From assembly GCA_035700805.1 (NCBI GenBank), contig DASSOG010000058.1:1-35956 (forward strand): 35,956 nucleotides of DNA, read 5' to 3'. Of the stretch, positions 1 to 7,514 are shown piece after piece. The number at the start of each line of letters is the position of its first letter. The first letter of the stretch is position 1. Source of the stretch: JAGWRI01 sp035700805 (GTDB lineage Bacteria; Gemmatimonadota; Gemmatimonadetes; Gemmatimonadales; Gemmatimonadaceae). A program made the translations under genes and the position numbers. The notes under the pieces are model-generated. The model saw nothing but the letters and a program-made list of their open reading frames with translations, was not told where the DNA came from and made no database searches.

Positions 1-150
1 GAATTCAAGAAGAGCATGAATGACGTGCGCGACCAGGTGACCGATGCCGCCAATGACCAGCCGCCGGAGCGCCTGGGGGCCGGTGAGCCGGTGGCGCATC
101 GCGCCAAGGCTGAGGAAGAACCCGCCCGCGAGCCCAAGCGGCTGATCTGA
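1..150 (+). CDS. tatA: TatA/TatE twin-arginine translocase subunit, C-terminal fragment
   Basis: The window opens inside a reading frame whose last 49 codons begin EFKKSMNDVRDQV and continue as a charged, proline- and glutamate-rich tail ending at TGA 148-150. TatA proteins consist of one N-terminal membrane helix, an amphipathic helix and a charged, variable tail. The EFKKSMND stretch resembles the end of the amphipathic helix (typically followed by the acidic and basic tail). TatA oligomers form the protein-conducting element of the Tat system, which exports folded proteins across the inner membrane. The membrane helix lies outside the window, so the family call rests on one short motif plus tail composition. 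A TatB-like protein is possible, though the short tail favours TatA. A hairpin follows directly. Confidence 0.6.
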   Translation, partial: EFKKSMNDVRDQVTDAANDQPPERLGAGEPVAHRAKAEEEPAREPKRLI

Positions 151-153
151 CCG

Positions 154-184
154 GCGCCTCGGCGGCCGAAGCTGGCCGAGGCGC
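154..184 (+). terminator. Hairpin after tatA, possible terminator
   Basis: A perfect 10-bp inverted repeat (GCGCCTCGGC at 154-163, GCCGAGGCGC at 175-184) with an 11-nt loop begins 4 bases after the tatA stop codon. No T-tract follows, so it is not a canonical intrinsic terminator. It may stop transcription or protect the 3' end of the transcript. Confidence 0.45.
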
Positions 185-229
185 GCGCGCTCGGGGGTGT
201 CTCCGCTGATCGGTGGAGGAGGCGCGACG

Positions 230-277
230 ATGCACACTGTCATCCGGCAGCACGGCTCGCGCACGTCGGTGACCTGA
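230..277 (+). CDS. Possible 15-codon micro-ORF with strong Shine-Dalgarno
   Basis: An ATG at 230 is preceded by GGAGGAGG at 215-222 with 7-nt spacing, one of the best ribosome binding sites in the window. The frame encodes MHTVIRQHGSRTSVT and stops at 275-277. No homology is recognised. It could be a leader peptide, the remnant of a decayed gene, or chance. No attenuator-like codon run is seen. Listed because the binding site otherwise serves no visible gene. Confidence 0.15.
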   Translation: MHTVIRQHGSRTSVT

Positions 278-564
278 ACTGGATGCGGGTGCATCGCAGC
301 CTGAACCGGCTTCGGGGGCGCCTGACCGAAGATCCATTTCCGAGCGGGGCGGAAGGGGGCTGGCTAACTCGCCCCCGATCGGTGGAAGGCCCTTGGAGTC
401 GGCGTGCCTCTCCCTTCGCAGGGAGCCTGCGACGGTGCCCAGAAAGGGGGCCGATGTAACAGAACCCGCCCATTTTGCGCTAATAGCTGGAGGCTCGCGC
501 TTCGGTGGTATCTCATGCCGCCGTGGCCGCCCTTGGACGTTTCCCACATCGCGGAGGTGGCACC

Positions 565-828
565 ATGATTCGGGAGTTGATCATTGGGGTGTCAGTGGCA
601 GTCATCGGGATTGGGGCGCACGCTGCAAGTGCGCAGGCGGCGGCGCCGGAGGCGTGTAGCTGGAAGGAGCGCTTTGTTGGCGAGTTCTGTGAAGACCTTG
701 GCTGGGAAATCTGTCGTAACGATGCGCCGCCGGGTTGCGTTGGCGTGGAAGCGTATTGTAGCGGGGACTGGCTCCCCGGGTGTGGTGGTGGGGGTTACCT
801 TGAGTGCGACGGCATACAGATTCAGTGA
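565..828 (+). CDS. Small secreted cysteine-rich protein, function unknown
   Basis: An 87-residue protein starting at ATG 565, with GGAGGTGG at 553-560 just upstream. That site decides the start over the upstream in-frame ATG at 505. Residues 1-25 form a Sec-type signal peptide: a hydrophobic core at residues 5-18 and a likely cleavage after ASAQA. The mature part of about 62 residues has seven cysteines (31, 42, 50, 58, 65, 73, 81) spaced 7-11 residues apart, plus several Trp, Gly and acidic residues. This suggests a disulphide-stabilised or metal-binding extracytoplasmic mini-protein. The odd number of cysteines leaves one free for dimerisation or a ligand. I recognise no family. The gene is visibly less GC-rich than its neighbours, and a strong hairpin follows it. 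Reality of the gene is likely; function is unknown. Confidence 0.6.
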   Translation: MIRELIIGVSVAVIGIGAHAASAQAAAPEACSWKERFVGEFCEDLGWEICRNDAPPGCVGVEAYCSGDWLPGCGGGGYLECDGIQIQ

Positions 829-850
829 TCAGCGCAGCTGCAGCCGACAT

Positions 851-888
851 AGAGCGTTGCGCGGTGCGAGAGCGCCGCACAACGCTCT
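851..888 (+). terminator. Strong hairpin with GAGA tetraloop after the cysteine-rich gene
   Basis: AGAGCGTTG (851-859) pairs with CAACGCTCT (880-888). After a single C-A mismatch, GCGGTGC (861-867) pairs with GCGCCGC (872-878) with one G-U pair, closing a GAGA loop (868-871). This gives 16 pairs capped by a GNRA-type tetraloop, 22 nt after the stop codon. Only a weak T-rich stretch follows (ACTGTTTCC). It is probably a transcription terminator or 3'-end stabiliser. Confidence 0.65.
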
Positions 889-937
889 ACTGTTTCCATC
901 GGCCAATGGGGAAGCCGTGCGGGTACGGGAGATCACG

Positions 938-1048
938 GTGAACGTTGTCGCGGGCATTACCGGCCTCTGTGCGGTTATCGTCAACGTTGCTGTGCTGTTT
1001 GGTCGCTCTCGACAATCGATGGCCGGCACAGCGGGACTCCTGGTGTGA
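938..1048 (+). CDS. Possible membrane microprotein
   Basis: A short frame from GTG 938 (CGGGAGA at 926-932 could serve as a binding site) encodes 36 residues, or 43 if GTG 917 is used. Residues 2-21 (NVVAGITGLCAVIVNVAVLF) form one hydrophobic helix, followed by a basic GRSRQS segment, as expected of a single-pass membrane microprotein with a positive cytoplasmic edge. No family is recognised. The DNA is less GC-rich than the core genes here, so a remnant of a larger gene is equally possible. Confidence 0.2.
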   Translation: MNVVAGITGLCAVIVNVAVLFGRSRQSMAGTAGLLV

Positions 1049-1148
1049 TCATCAATGGGCTGCTGCGGGTTGGTGCGATTTCCCTTGCCCATTTGGAACG
1101 CGCCTTCCGACGTGGCGGTAACTGATGTGAAACCCTTCGGGGAGCGTG

Positions 1149-1958
1149 ATGGTGCGGCCTGAGAGCGCTGATTGGAGCCGAAGGCTGGGTCCGTGGCCTG
1201 GGACGCTGGGGTGGCCGGTTGTGATCGGGATGCTGTTCATGGCAGCGGCCGGCCAACTGCTCGCGCAGCAACCCACCTACGTGTACGGGCGCGTCGTTGC
1301 AGAGGACGGCCCGCCGTTACAGGGCGCGCAACTGCAGGTCCTGCCCACGGGGCCGCGTGCGGAGACGGACCCTCAGGGCGCCTTCACGCTCGGCCCGCTT
1401 GCCGCGGGTACGTACCGGGTTCGCGTGCGCCGGCTTGGCTTCCAGCCGGACACCGTGACCCTGAAGGTGCCGGGCGCCGAAGCGGACTTCGTGATCCACC
1501 TGACGGCTGCGCCCCAGACCCTCGATCCCGTGTTCAGTTCTGCACTGGAGCAGGATCTACCGCGCGTGATGGATCGCATGCGGGAGCACCTGGGGGCAAC
1601 GGTCTTTGGGCCCGAGTTGATGAAGCAGTATCCCGGCATTGCCATCGATGGCATCCTGGCCACGGATTCGGCCGTCGAGCCCTTTACCCGATTGGAGTCG
1701 TGGCCTCGGTGCCACGCGTTGGTGTTTCTGAATGGAAAGCAGCTACCGGTAGTGCTTCACGACCACTCGATTCATCCGGATATGGAAATCCGGTCCTGGG
1801 TGCGGATGAAGGACGTAGCGGTGATCGAGGTATATCAGTTTGCGCGCCGCTCCGACATCCTGGAGCCATGGATTCCGCGTGGCGCAGGCACGAAGTGCAA
1901 TCCCGCCATCCTGATCTGGACCAAGGATTTCAAGCAGAAGCCGTACAAGGGGAATTAG
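1149..1958 (+). CDS. Secreted carboxypeptidase-regulatory-like protein with plug-like C-terminus
   Basis: The protein has 269 residues. A signal or anchor segment spans residues 20-39 (WPVVIGMLFMAAAGQLLA). Residues 42-118 form a carboxypeptidase regulatory-like beta-sandwich, recognisable from YGRVVAEDGPPLQGAQLQV and GAFTLGPLAAGTYRVRVRRL. The C-terminal half, with CHALVFLNGK, MKDVAVIEVYQ and CNPAILIWTK, resembles the plug domain of TonB-dependent receptors, but no beta-barrel follows. Proteins combining these two modules without a barrel are known from Gemmatimonadota and related phyla; their role is unclear, and a cell-envelope location is inferred. GTG at 1146 is in frame directly before the ATG. 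GGGGAG at 1139-1144 favours the ATG. The gene converges with the foldase gene downstream. Confidence 0.7.
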   Translation: MVRPESADWSRRLGPWPGTLGWPVVIGMLFMAAAGQLLAQQPTYVYGRVVAEDGPPLQGAQLQVLPTGPRAETDPQGAFTLGPLAAGTYRVRVRRLGFQPDTVTLKVPGAEADFVIHLTAAPQTLDPVFSSALEQDLPRVMDRMREHLGATVFGPELMKQYPGIAIDGILATDSAVEPFTRLESWPRCHALVFLNGKQLPVVLHDHSIHPDMEIRSWVRMKDVAVIEVYQFARRSDILEPWIPRGAGTKCNPAILIWTKDFKQKPYKGN

Positions 1959-2172
1959 AACCGCGCCAACTGCATGTACGGCGGGACGGTGCATTGGCAA
2001 GGCTACCGCCGCCAGGTACACTCCGGGGATAATCCTCACGCCCACGCCGGGGTGTAGCCTCAGGCATCGGCGATTGGCATCGATGCCGCGACAGCCAGAC
2101 GGATCTGGGTTCTTGAGACCTCAGGCTCAGACCATCACCGGCAGTTCCAATAGGCGTTCGACGCCGCGCAGC

Positions 2173-4017
2173 CTACCCGTTGGTCCGGCGAATCGCCGCG
2201 TCAATCTGCTTGCGACGATCGTCGATCTTTGCCTCGTCGTGCAGCCCCTGCAGGTACATCTGGATGCTGGCCTGCTGGAGCTGGCTGATGCGCTGCCGCC
2301 GTTGCGCGTCCTTCTGCTTGAGCCACGCCACGCTGTCCGCCGTGACGCGGCGGTCCACGCGCTCCACCGTGATCTGCGCCTGATCGCGCACGGGGTTGCT
2401 CACGGCGTGCAGCGGCAGCCCGAAGGCCGCACCGATGGCAGCGGTGTACTGGCCACCCAGGCCGGGCACAAACGAGGTGCGGCTGAACCAGCCGTTTGAT
2501 GTGTGCACGGGGAGCCCGGCCTGCCTGGCTGCGCTTTCCAGGCTGCTGCCAGCCGCGGCCTTTGCAAGCGCCGTCGCGGCGGGCATCATGCGGTCCAGGT
2601 GATGCTGGGCCGCCACTTCCGCGTTCACCTGGTCCTTCACCTCGTCAAAGCTGCGAAGCCCACCAGGGATCAGGGAGTCGAGCCGCGCCAGATAGTAGCC
2701 GTTGTCATCGTCAAACAGGTCGCTGATGTCGCCCTGGCGGGCGCCCCCGAAGGCCCACGCACTTGCGCTGGGCACCGGCTGGCCGTTGAGCGTGGCGGGC
2801 TGGTTCTCCGTCACGGTGAGTTTGTAGACGGTCAGGTGCAGCCGCTCGGCGGCCGTGTCCAGCTTGGCCGGCTGATCGAACGCATTCGCGGCAATCGTGG
2901 CCAGGCTGTCCGCCTTGCGGTCCACCCGGGTGGCTGAGGAGTCGCTCTGCTTGATGGGCAGCAGGATGTGGCTCACGTCCACCGAGTCACCCTTGCGGGA
3001 GTTCAGCTTGATCAGGTGGAACCCGAACGGCGTGAGGACGGGCTCCGAGATCTGTCCAGGCCGGAGGGCCCAGGCGGCCTTGTCGAACGCGGGCACGAAC
3101 CGCCCCCTGGCGCTCATGCCCAGTTCGCCGCCGTTCACCGCCGACGCGGAGTCGGTGGACTCGGCCTTGGCGATGGTCGCGAAAGTGGCCTTGCCCGAGG
3201 TGATCTCCTGGCGGAGCTCAAGCAGGTGGTTGCGCACGGCGGCGGTGTCAGCCGCGGAGATCACGCGCCGGAGTTCCACCAGCGAGATGCGCGCCGTGCT
3301 GGGGCGGGTGAACTCGGCGTGGTGCGCGTCGTAGTATTCGTGGCGCTGGGCGTCCGTCACCGACCTGAAGTCCGCCGAGTCCGGCACGTTGTTCCACGCG
3401 ACGAAGCTCACCTGCGCGCTGTCGTGGGCATCCTGGTAGTCGCGCCAGAGCGTGGCATCGGAGACGTACACGCCCGCCGTGACCTGCGCGAACAGCTTCT
3501 GCCTCGGGATCTCGGTGCGGTAGAAGTTTTCGAGCTGCACGAGCAGGCCACTCTGCCGGGCCGCCGCGCTGGAGAGGAAGCGCTGGTACTTGGCGTAGTC
3601 GAACTTGCCGTCGGTCTGCAGGTCCGGGCTGGACTGCACCCACTGCGGGGGCGCCTGCTCGGCGTACTGGCGGATCTCGTCGTCCGAGACCGTGATCCCC
3701 CGGCGCGCGTAGGCCTTGTCCAGCAGGATCTGCATCACCATCTGGTCGAACACCGAATTGCGGATCTGCTGAGTCTCATCCTGCGTCAGCGTCGCGCCCG
3801 ACTGCTGCTGCTGGCTCGCGATCTGGTTCTGGACGGCCTGGGTGAAGTCCTTGTACAGGATCTCCTGCCCGTCCACCTTGGCCACTGGCGTAGAGGGGGT
3901 CACGGCACCAGCGCCGCCGATGCCGGACATCTGGTAGAACAGGAAACCGAAGATGAAGGGGGCCGCGATGACAAAGATCCAGATGAACTTGGCCCAGCTC
4001 CGCATGGTTTTCAGCAC
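2173..4017 (-). CDS. ppiD: PpiD-like membrane-anchored peptidyl-prolyl isomerase
   Basis: The 614-residue length is close to that of PpiD (about 620). Residues 11-29 form one N-terminal membrane helix, leaving a large periplasmic part. Residues 40-180 match the SurA/PpiD N-terminal chaperone region (VAKVDGQEILYKDFTQAVQNQ; the DDEIRQYAEQAP linker). A parvulin-type rotamase domain lies at about 240-343 (FATIAKAESTDSASAVNGGELGM; FGFHLIKLNSRKG). The C-terminus adds a second SurA-like helical region. It assists folding of exported and outer-membrane proteins by cis-trans proline isomerisation and chaperone activity. GTG 4017 is chosen because CAGGAGT lies 8 nt upstream; ATG 4005 is the alternative. 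A promoter at 4071-4100 is divergent from that of the TPR gene. Confidence 0.85.
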   Translation of the reverse strand: MLKTMRSWAKFIWIFVIAAPFIFGFLFYQMSGIGGAGAVTPSTPVAKVDGQEILYKDFTQAVQNQIASQQQQSGATLTQDETQQIRNSVFDQMVMQILLDKAYARRGITVSDDEIRQYAEQAPPQWVQSSPDLQTDGKFDYAKYQRFLSSAAARQSGLLVQLENFYRTEIPRQKLFAQVTAGVYVSDATLWRDYQDAHDSAQVSFVAWNNVPDSADFRSVTDAQRHEYYDAHHAEFTRPSTARISLVELRRVISAADTAAVRNHLLELRQEITSGKATFATIAKAESTDSASAVNGGELGMSARGRFVPAFDKAAWALRPGQISEPVLTPFGFHLIKLNSRKGDSVDVSHILLPIKQSDSSATRVDRKADSLATIAANAFDQPAKLDTAAERLHLTVYKLTVTENQPATLNGQPVPSASAWAFGGARQGDISDLFDDDNGYYLARLDSLIPGGLRSFDEVKDQVNAEVAAQHHLDRMMPAATALAKAAAGSSLESAARQAGLPVHTSNGWFSRTSFVPGLGGQYTAAIGAAFGLPLHAVSNPVRDQAQITVERVDRRVTADSVAWLKQKDAQRRQRISQLQQASIQMYLQGLHDEAKIDDRRKQIDAAIRRTNG

Positions 4018-4070
4018 GCGGTGTTACTCCTGATGCAGACGAGGGTGGGGACAAACGGGCAGAGCAGGAA

Positions 4071-4100
4071 AAGCTATCGGAACGGCGGACCTAAAATCAA
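4071..4100 (-). promoter_or_regulatory. Predicted sigma-70-type promoter of the ppiD-like gene
   Basis: On the - strand TTGATT (4100-4095) and TAGCTT (4076-4071) are separated by exactly 18 nt. Transcription would begin near 4064, giving a leader of about 47 nt that contains the ribosome binding site at 4027-4032. Confidence 0.5.
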
Positions 4101-4119
4101 GTCGCCGTGTGACTTCTGA

Positions 4120-4149
4120 TTGACGTCGGCTGTCCGTAAAGTGTATTCT
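4120..4149 (+). promoter_or_regulatory. Predicted sigma-70-type promoter of the TPR-aroQ-acc run
   Basis: TTGACG (4120-4125) and TATTCT (4144-4149) are separated by 18 nt, one of the best consensus matches in the window. Transcription would begin near 4156, about 31 nt before the ATG at 4188, and could feed the overlapping downstream genes. Confidence 0.6.
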
Positions 4150-4187
4150 TCGCTTTCACACCTCCGGCCGCCTGTGAGAGGCACCGC

Positions 4188-5993
4188 ATGGCGAATCCCG
4201 CCCGAATCGACGAATTGAAGAAGAAGTTCGACGAGAACCCGCGTCGCTACTTCGCCCCTCTGGCCAACGAATACCGCAAGGCGGGCGATACCGACCAGGC
4301 CATCGCCATCTGCCGCGAATTCCTGCCCCAGCAGCCGGGCCACATGAGCGGCCATATCGTGTACGGACAGGCGCTGTTCGAGGCGCAGCAGTACGACGAG
4401 GCGCGCACCGTGTTCGACACGGCCCTCACACTCGACCCCGAGAACCTGATCGCGCTGCGGCAACTGGGTGATATTGCCCACACCCTGGGAGACCGCACGA
4501 CGGCGCGCAGCTGGTACCAGCGTGTCCTGGAGGCCGATCCGCGCAATGCTGACGTGGCGGCGCTGCTCACGGCGCTCGATGCGGAGCCGGATGTCCCCGA
4601 GCCCGCCGCGGAGACCACCGAAGTCCCAGCCGTCAACGAAGTGCCGGAACCGGAAGTCTCGCAGACCAGCACAACCCTGATCATCGAAGCACCCACGGCG
4701 CCGTCGCCTGAAGCCGCTGCCCGCCAACCTGAAGTCGCTGCACCCGAACCGGCCGAGCCGCCCGCCGCGTTCGAACCGGCCGAGCCGCCCGCCGCGCCCG
4801 AACCGGCCGAGCCGCCCGCCGCGCTCGATGAACCTTCGGAGCCGTTGGTCTTCCTCGAGCCCGCGGAACCCGCCGAACCCGACGACGCGCTGCTCGACCT
4901 GGACGAGCTGTCGCTGGTGCACGAGGAGCCCGTGATGCCTCGCGCCAGCACCTCCCGCGATTCGCTCGCGGCGCTGGATATGGAAGTGGAGCGGTCGGGC
5001 GACGACGCCTTCGAGTCGTCGGACTCGTTCGATTCCTTTGATGCTGATGCCGACGCGGTCGCCGCCGACGCCACGCCCACCGACCCGTTCGCCACCGAAA
5101 CCATGGCGGAGCTGTACGTGTCGCAGGGCCACGCGGACGACGCGCTTCGCGTGTATCGCCAGCTGCTGGCGGCGCGCCCCGGCGACGAAGCGCTGGAGGC
5201 GCGGATTGCCGAACTCGAAGCGACTGAAGCTTCAGCCGCGCTGCCCGACGCCGAGCCGCAGGAAGTTCCCGAGTTCGACGCCACGGAGTTTGACCTGGCC
5301 ACGCCCATCCAGGCCGCGCCAGCCCAGCCGCCGGTGGATGCCGAGCCGGTGAGTGAGGCGGTCGCGTCCGGCCCGTCGATCCGGGAGTTCCTGGCGGCGC
5401 TCGCCACTCGTACGCCTTCGTCATCGGCGCCCGTTCCAGCTCCCGAGGTTGCGTCTCCGGTGGTCGCCGATGCCATGCCTCCGGTTGCCGCGGCGGCGCC
5501 GGAGCCGGAGTTGGAGCCTGAGCCCGCCGCCGTGTCGGAGTCCACCCCGATGCCGGAGCCGGCCGCCGTGGCCGAGGTCCTGCCGGAGATGGGGGCCCCA
5601 GCGCCGCCGGTTGAGGTGCGCGAAGGCGGGTCCATCGACGCGCTGTTCGGTGGGGCCGGGGTATCGCTGGACGACCAGGATGCCGCCACGACGCTGGCGA
5701 ATGCCTTTGGCACCATTACCGCGGTGCCGTCGGGTGAATCGTCCACGTCCATCGCGGGTGCTCCGGCCAGGCGCGCCACCAACGAGCTGTCGCTGGACAG
5801 CGTCTTTCGGGAGCCGGGCGCCGGGGGACAGACGCCGGCCGCGGGGTTCACCTTCGACCGCTTCTTTGCGGGCGGAACGCCGGCGCAGGGTTCGGCTGCC
5901 GCCCCCACGCCACCGGCGGGGCAGGATGCCGGGACGGCGGATGCTGACATCGAGCAATTCAATTCCTGGCTCGACGGGCTGAAAAAGAAGTGA
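4188..5993 (+). CDS. TPR protein with long Ala/Pro/Glu-rich linker
   Basis: The protein has 601 residues, no signal peptide and no membrane helix. Residues 1-125 contain tetratricopeptide-like helical pairs (FAPLANEYRKAGDTDQAIAI; YGQALFEAQQYDEARTVFDT; LGDIAHTLGDRTTARSWYQR). Residues about 130-300 are a low-complexity Pro/Ala/Glu linker with a three-fold repeat. Another TPR unit follows at about 300-350 (AELYVSQGHADDALRVYRQL), then a second acidic linker. The C-terminus carries two conserved-looking short segments, SLDSVFRE with FTFDRFF and FNSWLDGLKKK, which resemble docking peptides. It is probably a cytoplasmic scaffold; partners are not evident. Its TGA overlaps the aroQ start (GTGA), so the two are translationally coupled. 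Confidence 0.75.
   Translation: MANPARIDELKKKFDENPRRYFAPLANEYRKAGDTDQAIAICREFLPQQPGHMSGHIVYGQALFEAQQYDEARTVFDTALTLDPENLIALRQLGDIAHTLGDRTTARSWYQRVLEADPRNADVAALLTALDAEPDVPEPAAETTEVPAVNEVPEPEVSQTSTTLIIEAPTAPSPEAAARQPEVAAPEPAEPPAAFEPAEPPAAPEPAEPPAALDEPSEPLVFLEPAEPAEPDDALLDLDELSLVHEEPVMPRASTSRDSLAALDMEVERSGDDAFESSDSFDSFDADADAVAADATPTDPFATETMAELYVSQGHADDALRVYRQLLAARPGDEALEARIAELEATEASAALPDAEPQEVPEFDATEFDLATPIQAAPAQPPVDAEPVSEAVASGPSIREFLAALATRTPSSSAPVPAPEVASPVVADAMPPVAAAAPEPELEPEPAAVSESTPMPEPAAVAEVLPEMGAPAPPVEVREGGSIDALFGGAGVSLDDQDAATTLANAFGTITAVPSGESSTSIAGAPARRATNELSLDSVFREPGAGGQTPAAGFTFDRFFAGGTPAQGSAAAPTPPAGQDAGTADADIEQFNSWLDGLKKK
4743..4823 (+). repeat. Three tandem 27-bp coding repeats
   Basis: A 24-nt segment (GAACCGGCCGAGCCGCCC followed by GCCGCG) occurs three times identically at 4746-4769, 4773-4796 and 4800-4823, each preceded by a variable codon (CCC, TTC, CCC). 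It encodes (P/F)EPAEPPAA in the TPR protein's linker. Perfect identity including third positions suggests recent slippage or recombination. Confidence 0.9.
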
Positions 5994-6430
5994 GAGTTGC
6001 CGTCCTCAACGGACCCAACCTGAACCTGCTGGGCCTTCGCGAACCCGACTTGTACGGGCACGACTCGCTGTCCGACGTGGAGCGACGCCTTGGGGAACTG
6101 GCGCGCGAGCTGGGGCTCGAGATCGAGTTTGCCCAGCACAACGGCGAAGGCGCGCTGGTGGACGCCATCCAGGACTGGCACGGCCGGGTGCACGGGGCGC
6201 TGGTGAATGCGGGTGCCTACAGCCATTCCAGCCTGGCCATCCGTGACGCGCTGGTGGGCGTGGCGGTGCCGTATGTGGAAGTGCATATCACCAACGTGTT
6301 CGGCCGTGAGCCGGAGCGCCGGCATTCCGTGCTTGCCGCCGATGCCCTGGGCGTGGTGGCGGGCCTTGGCGCGCATGGCTACGAACTGGCCCTGCGCGGG
6401 CTGGTGGAGCGCCTGAAGGCCCGTGCCTGA
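5990..6430 (+). CDS. aroQ: Type II 3-dehydroquinate dehydratase
   Basis: The 146-residue protein is the usual length for the dodecameric type II enzyme, which converts 3-dehydroquinate to 3-dehydroshikimate in the shikimate pathway in the cytoplasm. The N-terminal signature LNGPNLNLLGLREPDLYG is intact and includes the catalytic Tyr22 on the flexible lid. NAGAYSHSS (73-81) supplies substrate-binding residues. EVHITN (97-102) provides the catalytic His99 with Glu97, and REPERRHS (106-113) binds substrate. The GTG start overlaps the stop codon of the TPR gene, and the end overlaps the next gene by 8 bp. All key residues are present. Confidence 0.95.
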   Translation: MRVAVLNGPNLNLLGLREPDLYGHDSLSDVERRLGELARELGLEIEFAQHNGEGALVDAIQDWHGRVHGALVNAGAYSHSSLAIRDALVGVAVPYVEVHITNVFGREPERRHSVLAADALGVVAGLGAHGYELALRGLVERLKARA

Positions 6431-7514
6431 TGAGCGACCGCGGCGCCTGTCCGCGCTGGCAGAGGCCATCGATGCGGCCGGCCTGGATGCCCTGCTGGTC
6501 TCCAGCCCCGCGAACATCCGCTACCTGACCGGATTTTCCGGGTCCAGCGCGCTGGTGATCGTCGCGGGGGTGCACACCATCCTGATCACCGACTTCCGGT
6601 ACAAGACGCAGGCGCCTGAGGAAGTGGGAGCGGCGGCCCGCGTGGTGGTGGAACCCGTCAGTCTCTGGACGGGGGTCTGGCGGGAGCTCGCGGCGCTGCC
6701 GGGGGTGTCAACGGTCGGGTTCGAGGCGGCGCACACGCTGCATCGGGACTTCCAGCGGCTGCACGAATCGGGGGCCCGGTGGCAGTGGCGCCCGACCACC
6801 GACCTGGTGGAAGCGCTGCGGGAGCGGAAGGACGCGGGCGAAGTGGCCGCCATCCAGCGCGCGGCCGACGTGGCGGTCGGCGCGCTCCGGCGCACGCTCG
6901 AATCGGTACACGTCGGCATGACGGAGCTGGAGCTGGCCGGGCTGCTGGAACACGCGCTGCGGGATGGCGGGAGTGAGGGCTTTCCCTTTGCGACCATCGT
7001 GGCCGCGGGGCCGAGGTCGGCGTTGCCGCACGCGCAGCCGACGTCTCACCGTGTGGCGGCCGGCGACTTCCTCCTGTTCGACTTCGGGGCGGTGGTGGAT
7101 GGGTACTGCTCCGACGTGACGCGCACGGTGGTGGTGGGCCGGAAGGCCAGTGCGGAGCAGCGGGAGGCGTATGAGGTGGTGCGCGGGGCCCAGGAGGCGG
7201 CCATCGGGGCCCTCCGCCCGGGGCTCAGTGGCCGGGATGCCGACGCGGTCGCCCGGAGCTACATTGAGCGGCACGGGCTGGGGGAGCTGTTCGGCCACAG
7301 CCTGGGCCATGGGATCGGCCTGGAGGTGCACGAGGCTCCTCGGCTTGCGCGGACGGCGGAGCAGGAACTGCCGGCCGGGGCCGTGGTGACCGTTGAACCC
7401 GGGGTGTACCGGGAGGGGTGGGGTGGGGTGCGAATTGAGGACGACGTGTGGCTGGATCCAACCGGTCCACAGCGGATGACCAACTTTCCGCGAGAACTCA
7501 TCGAGCTGGTGTGA
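6423..7514 (+). CDS. pepP: M24-family Xaa-Pro aminopeptidase
   Basis: The 363-residue protein has a creatinase-type N-terminal domain (about 1-130, LDALLVSSPANIRYLTGFSG) and a pita-bread catalytic domain. The five metal ligands are visible: Asp220 (LFDFGA), Asp231 (CSDVTRT), the His of GHSLGHGIGLEVHE, the Glu of TVEPGVY and the Glu of RIEDDVW. It should remove an N-terminal residue preceding proline using two Mn or Co ions in the cytoplasm. The length matches the short YqhT/PepQ-like group rather than E. coli PepP, so aminopeptidase versus dipeptidase specificity is not settled. The GTG start overlaps aroQ, repeating the aroQ-pepP order seen in many bacteria. Confidence 0.88.
   Translation: MPDERPRRLSALAEAIDAAGLDALLVSSPANIRYLTGFSGSSALVIVAGVHTILITDFRYKTQAPEEVGAAARVVVEPVSLWTGVWRELAALPGVSTVGFEAAHTLHRDFQRLHESGARWQWRPTTDLVEALRERKDAGEVAAIQRAADVAVGALRRTLESVHVGMTELELAGLLEHALRDGGSEGFPFATIVAAGPRSALPHAQPTSHRVAAGDFLLFDFGAVVDGYCSDVTRTVVVGRKASAEQREAYEVVRGAQEAAIGALRPGLSGRDADAVARSYIERHGLGELFGHSLGHGIGLEVHEAPRLARTAEQELPAGAVVTVEPGVYREGWGGVRIEDDVWLDPTGPQRMTNFPRELIELV

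Larger units (their letters stand above)
151..564. other. 414-bp stretch without a convincing gene
   Basis: Apart from the hairpin at 154-184 and a 15-codon ORF with a strong ribosome binding site at 230-277, nothing here reads as a gene. The + strand frames are broken by stops. The long open frame on the - strand has the low-complexity Arg/Pro/Ala composition of an antisense shadow and runs through the tatA coding region. A small hairpin (CTCCC, 6-nt loop, GGGAG) lies near 410-425. No convincing promoter for the gene starting at 565 could be placed. Confidence 0.5.

Noticed and set aside
2063..2087. Small inverted repeat (GGCATCG/CGATGCC, plus the palindrome GGCATCGATGCC) between two convergent genes
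   Set aside because: The stem is short, lies far from both stop codons and has no T-tract, so it is not supported as a terminator.
4247..6517. Long Ser/Ala/Gly-rich open frame on the - strand opposite the TPR gene and aroQ
   Set aside because: The composition mirrors the Pro/Ala/Glu linker on the other strand, and aroQ on the + strand is certain.
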